The notes: generated from the letters alone by a model not told the origin. Shown: positions 49,216-59,277, counted from the first letter of the stretch. The stretch is 64,000 nucleotides of DNA from Undaria pinnatifida (GCA_012845835.1 JABAKD010000003.1:3158212-3222211), one strand, 5' to 3'. Numbers and translations are program-made.

Positions 49216-50201
49216 GAGGTGGTGGTGTTGCGTCAGGCGGTGGAGGTGGCGGGGTTGGTGGTGCTGACACAGAGGGGTGGTCCGTTGTCGGCGGGAAGGG
49301 TAACCCCAAGTGGCCGTCCCCCAAGAAGGGTCGCGTGGGCCATTTCGTGGCCAAAACGAGGAGGAACTCGTCTGCTCAGTACTGTGGATGCGATCGTCGC
49401 AGGAGCGACGACGCGGAAACGTGCCCGCTTTTCTACATTACTACGGAGACCCACTGTTAGCAGGATGAAGTATCAAAACAAAACAGGGGGCGAACAAGCA
49501 CCCGCGTTTGTTCAATCGCGTTTGATACAAGCTTATTTTGATGGCACGTCTTACCGGGAATACAGAGCCTTAATCGAACAATCGTAGCGTAGGAGAGCTC
49601 GCCATAGGTGTCGATGACGTCCTTTTTTGTATGTAACTTCATCCTGTTAAGAGTGGATCTCCGTAATAAGAAGCGCCACTGGGGTGCTGGGAGCAACCCC
49701 AGACTCTGCGAGTGGTGTGGCGGAGACACTGGGGGTTCATCGTCTATCGGTATCGCCAGCGACGGTGCTGGTGCTGACCCAAGCAAGGGTTAGCCAGGAT
49801 TATGTGTTGAGCTTGATAAGGTTTGTGTTGATTTTTTTCCGGCGACCGCGGTGTATGATGCGGGCTGTGGAGGGTTGATAGGTGTGCGTGTCACAGCTAT
49901 GCCGGGCGTCATGTGTCTCCGCGCGGTTCGCCTTCGGCAGTTGGGACGCGTCCTTGCGCCCGCGGTGGCGGCTATCGTGCTGTTTGCCACCTTCTTTGGT
50001 TGCAAACAAATCCTGTTTTGAGAATTGCAGATTCTTTTCTGCCATACCACGATGCGAACACGTGTACTCCCACGTTTGCTGTTCCGTGTGTGCTTGACCA
50101 GCCTGGACCAATTTCCACGTAGTGTGGAAGGAGTGCTTGGGATCGCGCAGCGGTGAGAAGCTCAAATTCGCCTGGGTTGTGCCCCAGACGAGTGTACTCG
50201 G
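49216..50201 (+). pseudogene. Paralogue of the unknown Cys-rich gene (exons 1 and 2), MITE-interrupted
   Basis: Exon 1 homology runs 49216-49788 with donor AAGG|GTTAGC, and exon 2 is 50102-50201 (acceptor TTGACCAG|CC, donor CTCGG|GTGAGT). Shared motifs with 21648-23955: Gly-rich start, GNP-WP, RRNSSAQY, RSDD, TCPLF, HWGAGSNPRLCEWC, W-NFHVVWKECLG and KLKFAWVV. Several Cys are lost (WPSPKKGR for WPCPSKGC; ending DTG for DTC). A 220-bp TIR element with a TA duplication interrupts ex-coding sequence and brings a stop. One G is missing at the exon 2 donor relative to the other gene. It is probably a pseudogene unless the insert is spliced out. Confidence 0.75.
49444..49663. mobile_element. TA-flanked Tc1-like MITE inside a former coding exon
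   Basis: The ends CGGAGACCCACTGTTAGCAG and its inverted partner (CTGTTAAGAGTGGATCTCCG) give 27-bp TIRs with three mismatches. TA lies outside both ends (49442-49443 and 49664-49665). Removing the element and one TA restores FYITNKK in frame, aligned to FHNLNKK in the paralogue. The 222-bp insertion is a multiple of three but carries a TAG in the host frame. Confidence 0.85.
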
Positions 50202-50249
50202 GTGAGTTCGCTGTTCATTATTATTTATTTATTTTTAGCTCTCCGTTTT

Positions 50250-51240
50250 TTTAGAGGGTATAACAGTTCCCCCCCGGGCCCTGCTCGGTTGAGTGATGCG
50301 GTGCTGTGCCTATCATGTACCAGGGTACCTGGTAGGTTTTAATACGGGAAAAAAGCCGGTTCGTTTTAAACTTGCACCAACAAAACTCGAGTTTCAAGTT
50401 ACGAAACATGTTGAGCTCGTTTCTGTGCGTCGAGTTGCGCAACGTAGCGGCCGCGCGGTGCCGAGAGGTGTGGCGTTGTGCCGGCCAGTTCCCTACCGTG
50501 TAGAGCAAAACCATGTGTGCTATGCACGCAGAACCCCCCCCCCCCGGCTCTACTCGCCTGAGCGATGCTGTGCCCATCATGTAGGTTTTAGTACGGGGAA
50601 AAAAGCCGAGTGTCGTGCTCTACCGCGTGGTGCAGTCTGCCATGTTTTTTAGCCGTGTGTGCCATGCTTAGCCGTGTGCCGTGCTGTGCGATGCTGTGCC
50701 GTTCCGTGCCGTGCTGTGCCGTGGTGTTCCGTGCTATGCCGTACTGTGCTGTGCCTTTTTTTCCCACCAGCATTGGTGTTGCGTTTCGTCTTTCGTCCTC
50801 ACCAGATGGCTGAGTTGACGGTGCAGATGACTTTCACAACAGTAGATGTTTCGGCGTTGTCTTTTTGTGTCGCTGTTGGGCATCATTTAGGTGTCAACAT
50901 TGGGAAAAAAGACGGTCCATTTTAAGGTTGAAACTGCCAAAATCGGGTTCAAAGTTATAAAACGTGTTGCGCTGCGCTGCGCGTTAAGCTGCGCAACGCA
51001 GCGGCCGTGTTTCGTTAATACCAGGTAGCTGAGTTGACGGTGCTGGGTGTGATTCGCAGTAAAACTCCCCCCGCCTCTGCTCGGCTGAGCGATGCGGTGC
51101 TGTGCCTCTTATAATGTACATGGAAAAAAATCTTCGTGTTAAACTTGAACCTACAAACTTCCAGCAGCAAGTTACGAAACGTGTTGCGCTGCGCTGCTGA
51201 GCGCTGAGCTGCGCAACGCAGCGGTGTCTCTTTCTCTCTT
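50250..51240 (+). repeat. Tandem repeat, about 250 bp, four units
   Basis: Units share CTCGGCTGAGCGATGCGGTGCTGTGCC, ACGGGAAAAAAGCCG-type, TTTTAAACTTGCACC-AACAAAACT-type and GTTACGAAACGTGTTGCGCTGCGCTG...GCTGCGCAACGCAGCGG blocks (near 50275, 50545, 50870 and 51080). The last block is itself a palindrome. A CCGTGCTGTG microsatellite occupies 50660-50755. An inverted copy of the palindromic block is at about 54365-54420. Confidence 0.7.
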
Positions 51241-51339
51241 GACAGATGCTGTGCTCTTCCTACTCATAAACTTCCCTCCCCCCCCCCCCTAAAATATGTA
51301 TATAATACTCGGCCTCGGTCGGCACCGACGCCGTAAAAC

Positions 51340-52820
51340 ATTGTATGTTAGGGTTGGCGTTGGTTGGCAACAGCGCCGTAAAACATGCCAACCACTGCGT
51401 GAGCTAGACAACCATGGTACCGTTTTTTTTTTGCGGCCACCATGGTGGTTATCGAGTTAGATCATATTGTGCAGGGTGGATACCCTTAACTCCGCTCAAG
51501 AGGAACGATCGCATCACGTAGTGAGAATATGGTAAGGCACCCACGAGGCAGTTCCATAGAGTTACCTATTGCTGTCTCTGGAGTGGCCACACCAGAAAAC
51601 AAAGTACCTCAAGTAACTCATTGGCGCTGTCATACATAAGCATAAAAGTAGGCACAAGGTGCCGAAGTCCGTCTTACGAGTAGGCACAAGGTGCCGAAGT
51701 CCGTCTTACGAGCGGTTCTTGGAAGGGTGCAGTTCACCCTTCACGCGACTCGCCGAACACCTCACGGCGCTTCGCGCTCGGTGCAAGCAATGTCTGCCTG
51801 GTTGGTGAAACCTCGACGTGCTCTGTCCCGGCATAGCAGGGATGCGAGGGTTTGTAGTCATACAACTACGGCCATGCATGGATGTCGAGTACACCCCCGC
51901 CGGTACATGCCTTCATTTTTATCACGCATAGGGTTCAGCATCCTCACTTCTCAACTTTCTATGCTCGTCGATTCGTTAACTTTTTAGCGTCCCTACGAGT
52001 ACGCATATGCACTCGGGAGAATTCGAATTGACATCGTTGGCTTTTGTAGGGCCGACATTCACCTACTGCTCCATGTGCAAAGCTTAATATGCTCCGTGAT
52101 CTTAAGCGTGCAATACCTTTATTTTGACGGTTGGATTTTTTTCCCACTTATACCCACTGCACGTTAGCTTAACCACGCTGTTGTCTTCCACTCAAATCTT
52201 CCCGAGTGCATATACGTGCTCCAAGGGACGCGAACGAATTGACGAATCGACGAACATACTAAGCGGAGAAGTGAGAATGCTGAACCCTATGCATGAAAAA
52301 AATGAAGGAATGTACCGGGGGTGGGGGTGTACTCGACATTCATGCATGGCCGTAGTCGTATGGCCATCGTGATATGACCCTTGCATCCCTGCAACGCCGG
52401 GAAGGAGAAGGTAGGGTTTTCACTGACCAGACAGACTATGCTTGCACCAAGCGCGGAGCGCCGTGAGGTATTCGGCGAGTCGTATGAAGGGTGAGCTGCA
52501 TCCTACTACGAACCGCTTGTGAGGCGACTTGCATATGGATGACAGCTTCAACAAGTTAATTTAATTTCCGGTATGGCCACTTCCAGAGACCGCAATGGGA
52601 GTACTATGTAGTTGCCTCGTGGGTGCCTTACCATAACCAGTACGTTATACGATCATTCCCCTTGTGTGGAGTTAGGGTTCTCCACCCCGTACAACATGAT
52701 CTAACTCGATCGCCAGCTGCGATCGATCGCGAAAAAAAAAAAAAAGGAACCCTGGTGGCTAGCTCATGTAGTGAGCGGCATGTTTTATAGTGTCGTTGTC
52801 AACCGACGCCAACCCAACCT
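51340..52820. mobile_element. Head-to-head inverted pair of long SINE-like elements
   Basis: The left copy (about 52090-51340, minus) and the right copy (about 52130-52820, plus) are inverted repeats over at least 600 bp each. Shared blocks in order: CCCGAGTGCATATxCGT, GAATCGACGA, TGCTGAACCCTATGCATGA, GGTGTACTCGACATTCATGCATGG, GCACCAAGCGCGAAGCGCCGTGAGGT, TGGTAAGGCACCCACGAGGCA and GTTGGCGTCGGTTG. The heads carry a B-box-like ATTCGAATT and face each other across about 170 bp. The left copy has an extra tandem duplication (GTAGGCACAAGGTGCCGAAGTCCGTCTTACGA). Fragments of this element are dispersed through the window. Confidence 0.8.
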
Positions 52821-53725
52821 ATAAAACACAACAGGCATATGGCTTTCATGCCCGCGTTTTCCGAGCTCCAATTCGATTGGCCGAGGGAGCCCTCCCTCGC
52901 CCCTCCTCGGCCATTCAGGGGGCGACACGCGCGCGGCGGGAGTTTCCCTTCGAGGATCCCCCCCAGTCCCGCCGCACCGGCTTAGCAAATTCAGTGACTA
53001 CCATGTCATCATACGCATTAGTAGAGTGGATGCAGATTCAATTACTTGCTGAATTCAGCGCAGCTTGATTGTCGAACAGCACAAACCTACCGCACAACAT
53101 CATCAGCGTTCGGCAGCAAGGAAAAGAAGCAACACACAACACTCCCCAACCAACACGACATCCGCTTCCAGGTCGCCGACAAAACACCACCCACGTACCG
53201 CACGACATACACACCCACCGACCAAGCCATCCATCCACCAACCAACCCACCTACCATGCTACAGCAGTAAACCAGCAAACGGATGCGTTGTTGCGCTCTC
53301 GAACTTCGCCAGAGCAGGCCGGTTATACAGCGGAGAGAACAAAGTACTGCTGTTGTACCAAGGAAAATAACAGCTCCACCTCCCACAAGCACGAAAGTAC
53401 ACACCCACGCACGCAACGACCGAGACCCACCCACCCAACAAACCAACAGCCAACCGACCAGCCCATCCTACCGCCAAACACTCCGACCAATAAGCGCTAC
53501 AGTAGTACACAGCAGCAGTACAGCAGTACGTACCTGCTGGTACGTACACCAGCAAACAAAGGCGATTGGTTCGTACTTGATTTTTCATCTTGGAAACACA
53601 ATCAGGGGTACGTTGCACCTCCAGCGGAGTACAATAACAATGACGTGTTAACCACCCATTCTCACCCATCCACCGACCTACAACCCACCCTCAAACCGGT
53701 ACAGGTATCTACTGCTGCATGCTGA
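52821..53725. other. C-rich DNA; no supported gene
   Basis: ACCCACCGACCAAGCC/CCACCAACCAACCCACC words dominate 53200-53260 and 53400-53470. Two AACCAGCAAAC/ACCAGCAAACAAAGG blocks recur (53268 and 53554). Frames of 100-218 codons are Pro/Thr/Gln-rich low-complexity translations. A donor-like CAGGGGTACGT at 53605 is not enough to call an exon. Confidence 0.45.
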
Positions 53726-54294
53726 AGATTCACGGCATATCTGTGATTACAACGCCCACGACCAAAACAAAGCACCCTCGGTAAGGTTTACTCAAGGCGT
53801 GGTGGTCCGTTTTAGTTAAATCTTCGCCGAGACCGTTCTCTGGGGTATTGAAAAAAAATGAAAAGAACGGCAGCTAGTCCACTACGATGTAAAAACGGTG
53901 ATCATTTTTACCAGCCCCGTTGAAAAGGATGCTGCTTGATCGGCAGACGTGTCTATAGTTACAATATTTATAATTACAATAACACACCCCGACACGCCCG
54001 CGCTTCCATTGACCGGCAAACGGCCTAATCAGCAGCAGCGCAGACAGGCACCACAGCAACAGCACGCCTCTCACACCAACCAGGTGCCAGCCACCTGCAC
54101 TAATAACAGTACTCCAACGAGTCTGGGACGAGAGCGGCTACTTTAAAATACAATACCACCACGAAGGCAACGGTTTCCGTGGATACCATCTGCGACCTTC
54201 GCTTGGCGCAGCCCAATAAGAAAAAGGGGGGAAATGAGGCGCGCGAAGCGCGCCGATTTGTGCGCTTGTATGATATAGGGGGGGGTACCGGGAC
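53726..54294. other. No gene recognised
   Basis: Unassigned sequence, AT- and ACAGCA-rich. A 13-codon GCGCGAAGCGCGCC palindrome lies at 54240. Confidence 0.35.
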
Positions 54295-54430
54295 GCGGGG
54301 GGGGGGGGGGCTAAATAGTAGGAAGAGTACAGCATCTGTCAAGTAAGAAACAGACACCGCACGGCCGTTGCGTTGCGCGTTGCGTAGCGCTCAGTAGCGC
54401 AGCGCAACACGTTTCGTAAGAAAACACCCA
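54295..54430 (-). repeat. Poly-G run and inverted copy of the 51.1-kb palindromic block
   Basis: A G run at 54297-54310. Then CACGGCCGTTGCGTTGCGCGTTGCGTAGCGCTCAGTAGCGCAGCGCAACACGTTTCGTAAG, the inverse of the block at 51170-51225. Confidence 0.7.
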
Positions 54431-54904
54431 GGCGAACGACAAAAGGTCAGCAAACTGGGCAAAAACGAAAAACAGACGACGAAGCCTCTGAAACATACAA
54501 ATATCAATCAGTGATCCAATAGCACGTGGTTCAAACCTCGAAATCGCAGTCTCTTTTGGCGCAATGGTAGTGTAAAGCGGGAGGACACACCAGAAGGTAG
54601 TCCCCAGTTTTTTTCAATAGGACGTCGCCGTCTTTCACGATTCCGGTGCAGTCGATGTTGATGTCGCACGTGTGTGAGGTTGCGTCGTCTGTTTTTCATT
54701 TTCGTTCAACTTGTTAATCTTCTGTCTTACGCCTAGGTTTTGTCGAGCTTCTCTGGGTATTACGTTTACTATTGAATTTACTATTTCTGTGCGTATTGTT
54801 TCAACACACTACCATTCATGCGTCGATCTTTTCGCAGGCGTTGCTTGGTTATGTTTGTAATACTCACGTATACCATTGCGCTAAAGCCCAACATGCCTGC
54901 ACAG
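54431..54904. other. Unassigned, includes sequence upstream of an exon
   Basis: No repeat or exon recognised up to the acceptor CCTGCACAG at 54904. Confidence 0.35.
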
Positions 54905-54999
54905 AAAGAGGAGTGCAAGGTCCTCGGTACTTCGGCCGAAGAAGAGACCAAGCTCGACTGTGCTTCGACCCCTCCTGACCTCGGTGACAAATTCTGCAG
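54905..54999 (+). CDS. Exon with conserved ECKVLGTSAEEE motif
   Basis: Acceptor CCTGCACAG|, donor CTGCAG|GTAAGC. It encodes KEECKVLGTSAEEETKLDC followed by ASTPPDLGDKFC. Over the ECKVLGTSAEE codons it differs from 25835-25939 at eight third positions with no amino-acid change, a clear sign of protein conservation. Unlike that exon it does not stop but splices on. It could belong with the exons at 49216-50201 as a second gene spanning about 49.2-55 kb, or be a captured fragment near the Helitron remnant. Confidence 0.6.
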
Positions 55000-55383
55000 G
55001 TAAGCGTACTGAATGCGATTCCTTGCTACCGGTTGTAATACCCTCTTTGAGCGTTCAGCTCCCTATCTTGATACATGCCAAGAGTCTACCAATGATGCAG
55101 AAATTAGACTTAAGAGCCCGCCTCCTCCGAAATTTGCGCACCGCCATATTAGCTAGCAGGCGTGCGCCCGACACTGGTCAGGTCGCTTGGCGTCGTCGCG
55201 CCCTTCGGCGCCATTTCTTGAATACCACACGCAGGGCTGCTGCTAGTGTAAACTCGCACGATTCCTATGCAGTTCGAAGCGATGTCTCTAGTTTGCGAAC
55301 TCGACCACCCCGTCGACCTCTTGGCATTCACACTTTCAACGCTCCTGTATTCACACATCCCTGAAACAAGTAATTTTCGGTAG
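55000..55383. other. Possible intron
   Basis: Between the donor at 54999 and the Helitron-like remnant. It ends in the acceptor-like TTTTCGGTAG. No exon recognised. Confidence 0.35.
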
Positions 55384-56009
55384 CCTGATTTGAATGACCC
55401 AAACATTTTCACTTGCAAGCATTGTGGCGCCCAGCTTTGGCGGGAAGAAAGGACGCTCAACTGTTGCAAGTCTGGCGCCGCTGCAATTCCACGTCTTCGG
55501 CCTGCCAGTGATAACATTTGGCGCCTCTGTAATACACGAGTACTTCGCACCTGCCAACGTAAATACAATGTGGCCTATTCTCTCCTTCAAAGCTCTCGGT
55601 GAAGGAGGTTGTGAAAATAGAACTTGGATTTATCCTAAACCTCCTTCCATGCTTACTTTGCATTGTAAAGCCTACCATCGTATCTTCGATTTGCAAGAAT
55701 AACACCAAATCAAGAATGTTACCAATAGCTCAAGATTTTACATCTATGTACGGCTCGGAGTTTGTAGACCAGGCCCAACATCTAGGCGTCGACCCTGGTA
55801 TAGCAGAAATCTTACCAAACCACGTGCGAGAAAATATGTCATGGACCCAGCAATATCGTGCAGGTGTCGAAATAATTAAAGTAACTCTATTAGTTCGGAA
55901 CCTGGCTTCATACCATTTGCGGAAACTAGCAGAGTCAAACGACGGCAACGTCCTCGGACAACAAGCTTCCGCCCCCAGCGATCGCGGCAATCCTTTACAC
56001 ATCAGGTGA
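55384..56009 (+). pseudogene. Decayed Helitron Rep protein, N-terminal part
   Basis: Three frame-shifted pieces in order. First, 55384-55590: NIFTCKHCGAQLWREERT, LNCCKSG, then RPASDNIWRLC and CQRKYNVAYS. Second, from about 55577 to 55702: SFKALGEGG, then PPSMLTLHCKAYHRI. Third, 55726-56009: HLGVDPGIAEILPNHVREN and WTQQYRAGVEI. These follow the order in Helitron proteins of C..C.A..W..E...CC..G, R.YN..FAF.SLG, YHRIG and the LD..I...L...N.....F region. The rolling-circle Rep motifs and helicase would lie further downstream and I do not see them. Helitrons move by rolling-circle replication and often capture gene pieces. Confidence 0.6.
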
Positions 56010-56104
56010 GCAAGACTAACCAACTAATTTACTTAGTCGGGCGACGCACAAGGCAGACAGTTGACAGACCTGCATAGAGAATAAAAAAGGTGTGAGAAAA
56101 CAAA
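56010..56104. other. Repeat fragment
   Basis: CTTAGTCGGGCGACGCACAAGGCAGACAG is shared with 47266-47292. Confidence 0.4.
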
Positions 56105-56450
56105 CGTCTGACGCGTGCTACGTCAGAGGTACGAGCAATTTTCGACAGAAATGGTTTCTGAAGGACGGGGCCCCTTAACCCCTCAAGAGCCCCCAAACCC
56201 CTCCCTATACTAAATCCGAGTAATTTCGTCCCCCAAAACGGGTTTCCAGTTGTAAAAGGGGGTTAACCCAAAATCGGCGGAAGTGGGCCAATCGTTTTCT
56301 TGCATGATGATTCTCGCTGTGTACCTAGGCCATGGGATCGGTTGCATTTTTTTTTCTCTTCTCCAAATCCGTTTTTCGGAAGGAGTCTTAAAGCTCCGAA
56401 AATGAGTATTCCTCCGAAAAAAAAAGTGGCGTACGTACCTCTATCGGTAG
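56105..56450. mobile_element. Composite foldback element containing a TTAA MITE
   Basis: GCTACGTCAGAGGTACGAGC at 56117 is mirrored by GGCGTACGTACCTCTATCGGTAGAGG at 56425-56450, giving terminal inverted repeats of about 20 bp around 300 bp. The TTAA MITE at 56175 is inside. Single ends of the same type (GCTACGATAGAGGTACGAG and variants) occur near 10152, 13197, 37202, 42015 and 46806. Confidence 0.5.
56175..56266. mobile_element. TTAA-flanked piggyBac-like MITE, copy 6
   Basis: 92 bp with TTAA at both ends. It is nearly identical in the interior to copy 1 at 12152 (AGAGCCCCCAAACCCCTCCCTATACTAAATCC, then ACGGGTTTCCAGTTG). Confidence 0.85.
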
Positions 56451-57089
56451 AGGTTACCAACCATTGTTGTTGTTGTTTTTTTCCCCTGCAAGGGCTGTTT
56501 GGCTCGATAAAACAATGGTTGGCGTGCCTCACCAAACTGTGCCCCCCCTTTTCTTTTCTAAACTGGAAACGCAACTCGACCTCGAAAAAGACTCACGACC
56601 ATGGAGGTATACATAAAAAAACTAAATCTGCCCAAAAAATATGGTGGAATCCCGGCGGTTTCGGGTTTAACGAGCCCCCTCAGTCAGAGGGTATTTTAAC
56701 CAAAAAGAGGTACTGAACCTTTATCGCAGCGCGCGTGTAATATTATTGTCATCACCAATAAGGGCAAGCAAGTTTATGGCAACTACCATTATCTTTTGCC
56801 GTTGTTGGCGTCCACCCTGGCAAAACCCATGCTAGGGGTCATACACATTTGAAGAATACTACATCTGAAAAAGCGAACGGCCGGCATATCACGCAGCTCG
56901 CAAAGTACGAGTTTCGACCGTAAAAACTGTGGAGCTCACAGCTCACAGCTGACGTGTTTAGAATACGTTTTGTAACATCGCACACGCTGATTGGGGCCGC
57001 AGCACAGCTTCTAACCCTTTCGCCGCTGCAACACAAATCCCACACAAAAAGTGGATGATTCCCGTACCGTGGGGGCAGTGCCACCCTCC
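56451..57089. other. No gene; satellite and duplication pieces
   Basis: 56875-56955 is a single unit of the 130-bp satellite (ATATCACGCAGCTCGCAAAGTACGAGTTTCGACC). The GATTGGGGCCGCAGCACAGC block at 56990 matches 47343. Confidence 0.45.
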
Positions 57090-57290
57090 CACACATCTGA
57101 CAGATAACAATCCTATTGATCTGTTGATGATCTGTGTCTGTCAAGCAAGACGGATCTCTGGTCAAGACCTCACAGCTGACGTAGTCAGTAATAAAACTAC
57201 CAAATATGATCTGCATGGGCTATAGATCATACTGCCGAGTGAGAGCCGTAATGCATGATCTAGCTCGTATTTCCTGTTTTGGATGTGTGC
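57090..57290. mobile_element. GATC-rich MITE, diverged copy 5
   Basis: CACACATCTGACAGATAACAATC and ATGATCTGTGTCTGTCAAGC, then TATGATCTGCATGGGC, TAGATCATACTGCCGAGTGAGAGCCGTAATGCATGATCTAGCTCG. The family words are present but the ends are unclear. Confidence 0.5.
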
Positions 57291-57539
57291 TGCATAGATG
57301 GTATCGAATAGTGGGTAACCGGGGGAGGAGGCGCAGGGATCGAGATAAGGGAAGGATGGAGAGGGGGAGGCACCGAAGATTGAAATACGGGAAGGAGCGC
57401 GGGGGGGGTTCCGAATATCACGATCCTATCCTGTTTTTGACACACAAAACCATTATTATTGATAGAGATCAAGCCCAGCATAAATCTATATATCTTAGTT
57501 CGCTTATCACATATGCACATCCTTACGTCTGCGGATATC
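57291..57539. other. Unassigned
   Basis: Purine-rich (GGAGGAGGCGCAGGGATCGAGATAAGGGAAGG) then AT-rich. No exon recognised. Confidence 0.35.
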
Positions 57540-57720
57540 TCCCGCCTCTGACCGCCTTTCCGCGCGGTTTCTTCGCTGAGGCGTGCCCCCGCCTCGCCTG
57601 CAACCACCGGCTCAGCTGATCCGCCCGCTCGGCGCCGTAGCGCGCGCGCGAGGCCTCGACGTCGAGATCTACGACGAGATCTCCGAAAAATCGTGCCCCG
57701 TGAGACGTTTGGTGCGTAGT
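57540..57720. other. GC-rich island, possible exon of unknown strand
   Basis: About 180 bp of much higher GC than the flanks. Plus-strand reading gives IRPLGAVARARGLDVEIYDE with mostly G/C third positions. Minus-strand reading gives GDLVVDLDVEASRARYGAE, also open. I cannot decide the strand or find splice partners, and I do not recognise either peptide. Confidence 0.3.
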
Positions 57721-57895
57721 CTGCACACAGGGCTAATGTCTTCGCGTTATTTCTTCGGTACGTGTTCTCTGACCTCCGACACACGGGGGGGGGTCGATTA
57801 CCTGGCCGGCGTCGCCATTGTAAAGGCCACTAAGCGAGGTTTGTGCTAGGATCTGGGGAAGAAAAGTTCGTAATCCCCGAGAACACATGCCACCC
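57721..57895. other. Unassigned
   Basis: No features beyond a G run at 57785. Confidence 0.3.
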
Positions 57896-58338
57896 AGGCG
57901 TAGTGGAGAACTGCGAACTCTCAATATTTTTGAACCCCCGGTAGTCTACAGCAGCACGTATACATGTACATGATGTACAGCAGTAGCTGAAGCTATGATG
58001 AGCCTGCAGCATCACGAAGCTACAAATGGTATATGCACAGCAGCATCACGAAGCTACAAATGGTATATGCACAGCAGAATCACGAAGCTACAAATGGTAT
58101 ATGCACAGCAGCAGCTAGGCGTCGTGGAGAACTGCGAACTCTCAATATTTTTGAACCCCCGGTAGTCTACAGCAGCACGTACATGTACATGATGTACAGC
58201 AGTAGCTGAAGCTATGATGAGCCTGCAGCATGACGAAGCTACAAATGGTATATGCACAGCATCATCACGAAGCTACAAATGGTATATGCACAGCAGGTAT
58301 ATGCACAGCAGCAGCTGTGGCCGCGCCTTTCTGCGTAG
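57896..58338 (+). repeat. Recent 220-bp tandem duplication with 35-bp subrepeats
   Basis: GGCGTAGTGGAGAACTGCGAACTCTCAATATTTTTGAACCCCCGGTAGTCTACAGCAGCACGTA at 57896 recurs at 58116 almost unchanged, followed each time by GTACATGATGTACAGCAGTAGCTGAAGC. Subunits CATCACGAAGCTACAAATGGTATATGCACAGCAG repeat three times (58011-58110) and twice (58225-58315). Confidence 0.85.
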
Positions 58339-58471
58339 CAACGCAGAGCGTCACCCAGCTGGGGTGAACCGCCATGCTCTCCCATAATTTCCAGGCTGCC
58401 TTCTCGCATTGTTTCGCCGCACACGGGAAATCGGGAAAAAATTGTCGGCATTTTCCCTTTCCAGTATCTCC
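58318..58471 (-). other. Possible minus-strand exon, unrecognised
   Basis: The minus strand encodes GKGKCRQFFPDFPCAAKQCE and KAAWKLWESMAVHPSWV without simple repeat, flanked by pyrimidine-rich and CAG-rich DNA. No clear splice sites or homology. Kept only as a candidate. Confidence 0.2.
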
Positions 58472-58529
58472 CATATATGAATTACCAAACTTCGTCTAAC
58501 TCTTGGCATTACTTCTTACCCTCTTAATA

Positions 58530-58589
58530 TTTACTATCCTGCGCTGCGACCGGCGGCCGTCCAGGCCGCCGGCGTAGCCCCTTGTATGA
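58530..58589. repeat. GC-rich hairpin repeat, copy 3
   Basis: GCGACCGGCGGCCGTCC and AGGCCGCCGGCGTAGCCCC form the palindrome seen at 6203 and 26449, also followed by TTGTATGATATA. Confidence 0.5.
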
Positions 58590-58852
58590 TATACCATAAT
58601 GACAAGATACATGATGTATATGATGTATATGATGTATATGATGTATATGATCTAGATGAAGTATATGATGTATGTGATGTATATGATCTATATGGTCTAT
58701 CTGATCTGTATGATCTAAATGATATACATCATCTACATTATCTACATTATCGGTACGAAATTTACATGATCTACATGATCTGCATGATCTATAAGATACA
58801 TATGATCTACATGATCTATATATGATCTACATGATCTATATATGATCTGTTC
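58590..58852 (+). repeat. ATGATGTAT/ATGATCTA repeat
   Basis: About 260 bp of ATGATGTATATGATGTATATG and CTACATGATCTATATATG words, a 9-12 bp periodic DNA close in composition to the GATC-rich MITEs. Confidence 0.8.
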
Positions 58853-59277
58853 GAGGAGTGTATCCACTCCCACCGATTCCAAGGTGGTTTACTGCAAAAC
58901 GTGGTGCGTGTATCCTTCGACTACCGCGAAAAAAATCGCCCATTGATGCCAAGGTCGTTTACTCCAAAACGTGGGGGCACTGCTATTACCTGTACACCGG
59001 TAATCACCGCAAATTGCAATGAATGGTGGGCAACAATTAATAAGACAAAAACGAGGTGACGATATCGAGGAAAGATGAGGTTCCCAATGCGCTCGAACGA
59101 TGAGGTAATGACATCGAGGTAAGATCAGGTCCCCAATGCCCCTCAACGAAAAGCTACTGGAGACGTTTCGATACCATATTTCACATACACACACTCACCT
59201 CCGTAAGGGCGCATCCGCTACATTGAGTACATTATATGCACCTGACACGTCGGGCCGACCACCGATTTCCACTTTAT
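58853..59277. other. No gene; short tandem duplications
   Basis: GATGCCAAGGTCGTTTACTCCAAAACGTGG (58947) resembles GATTCCAAGGTGGTTTACTGCAAAACGTGG (58877), and GAGGTGACGATATCGAGGAAAGATGAGGTTCCCAATGCG resembles the next 50 bp. No exon recognised. Confidence 0.45.

Noticed and set aside
53069-53725. 218-codon open frame rich in Thr, Pro and Gln
   Set aside because: Composition reflects CCAACC and ACAGCA low-complexity DNA; other frames in the same place are also open.
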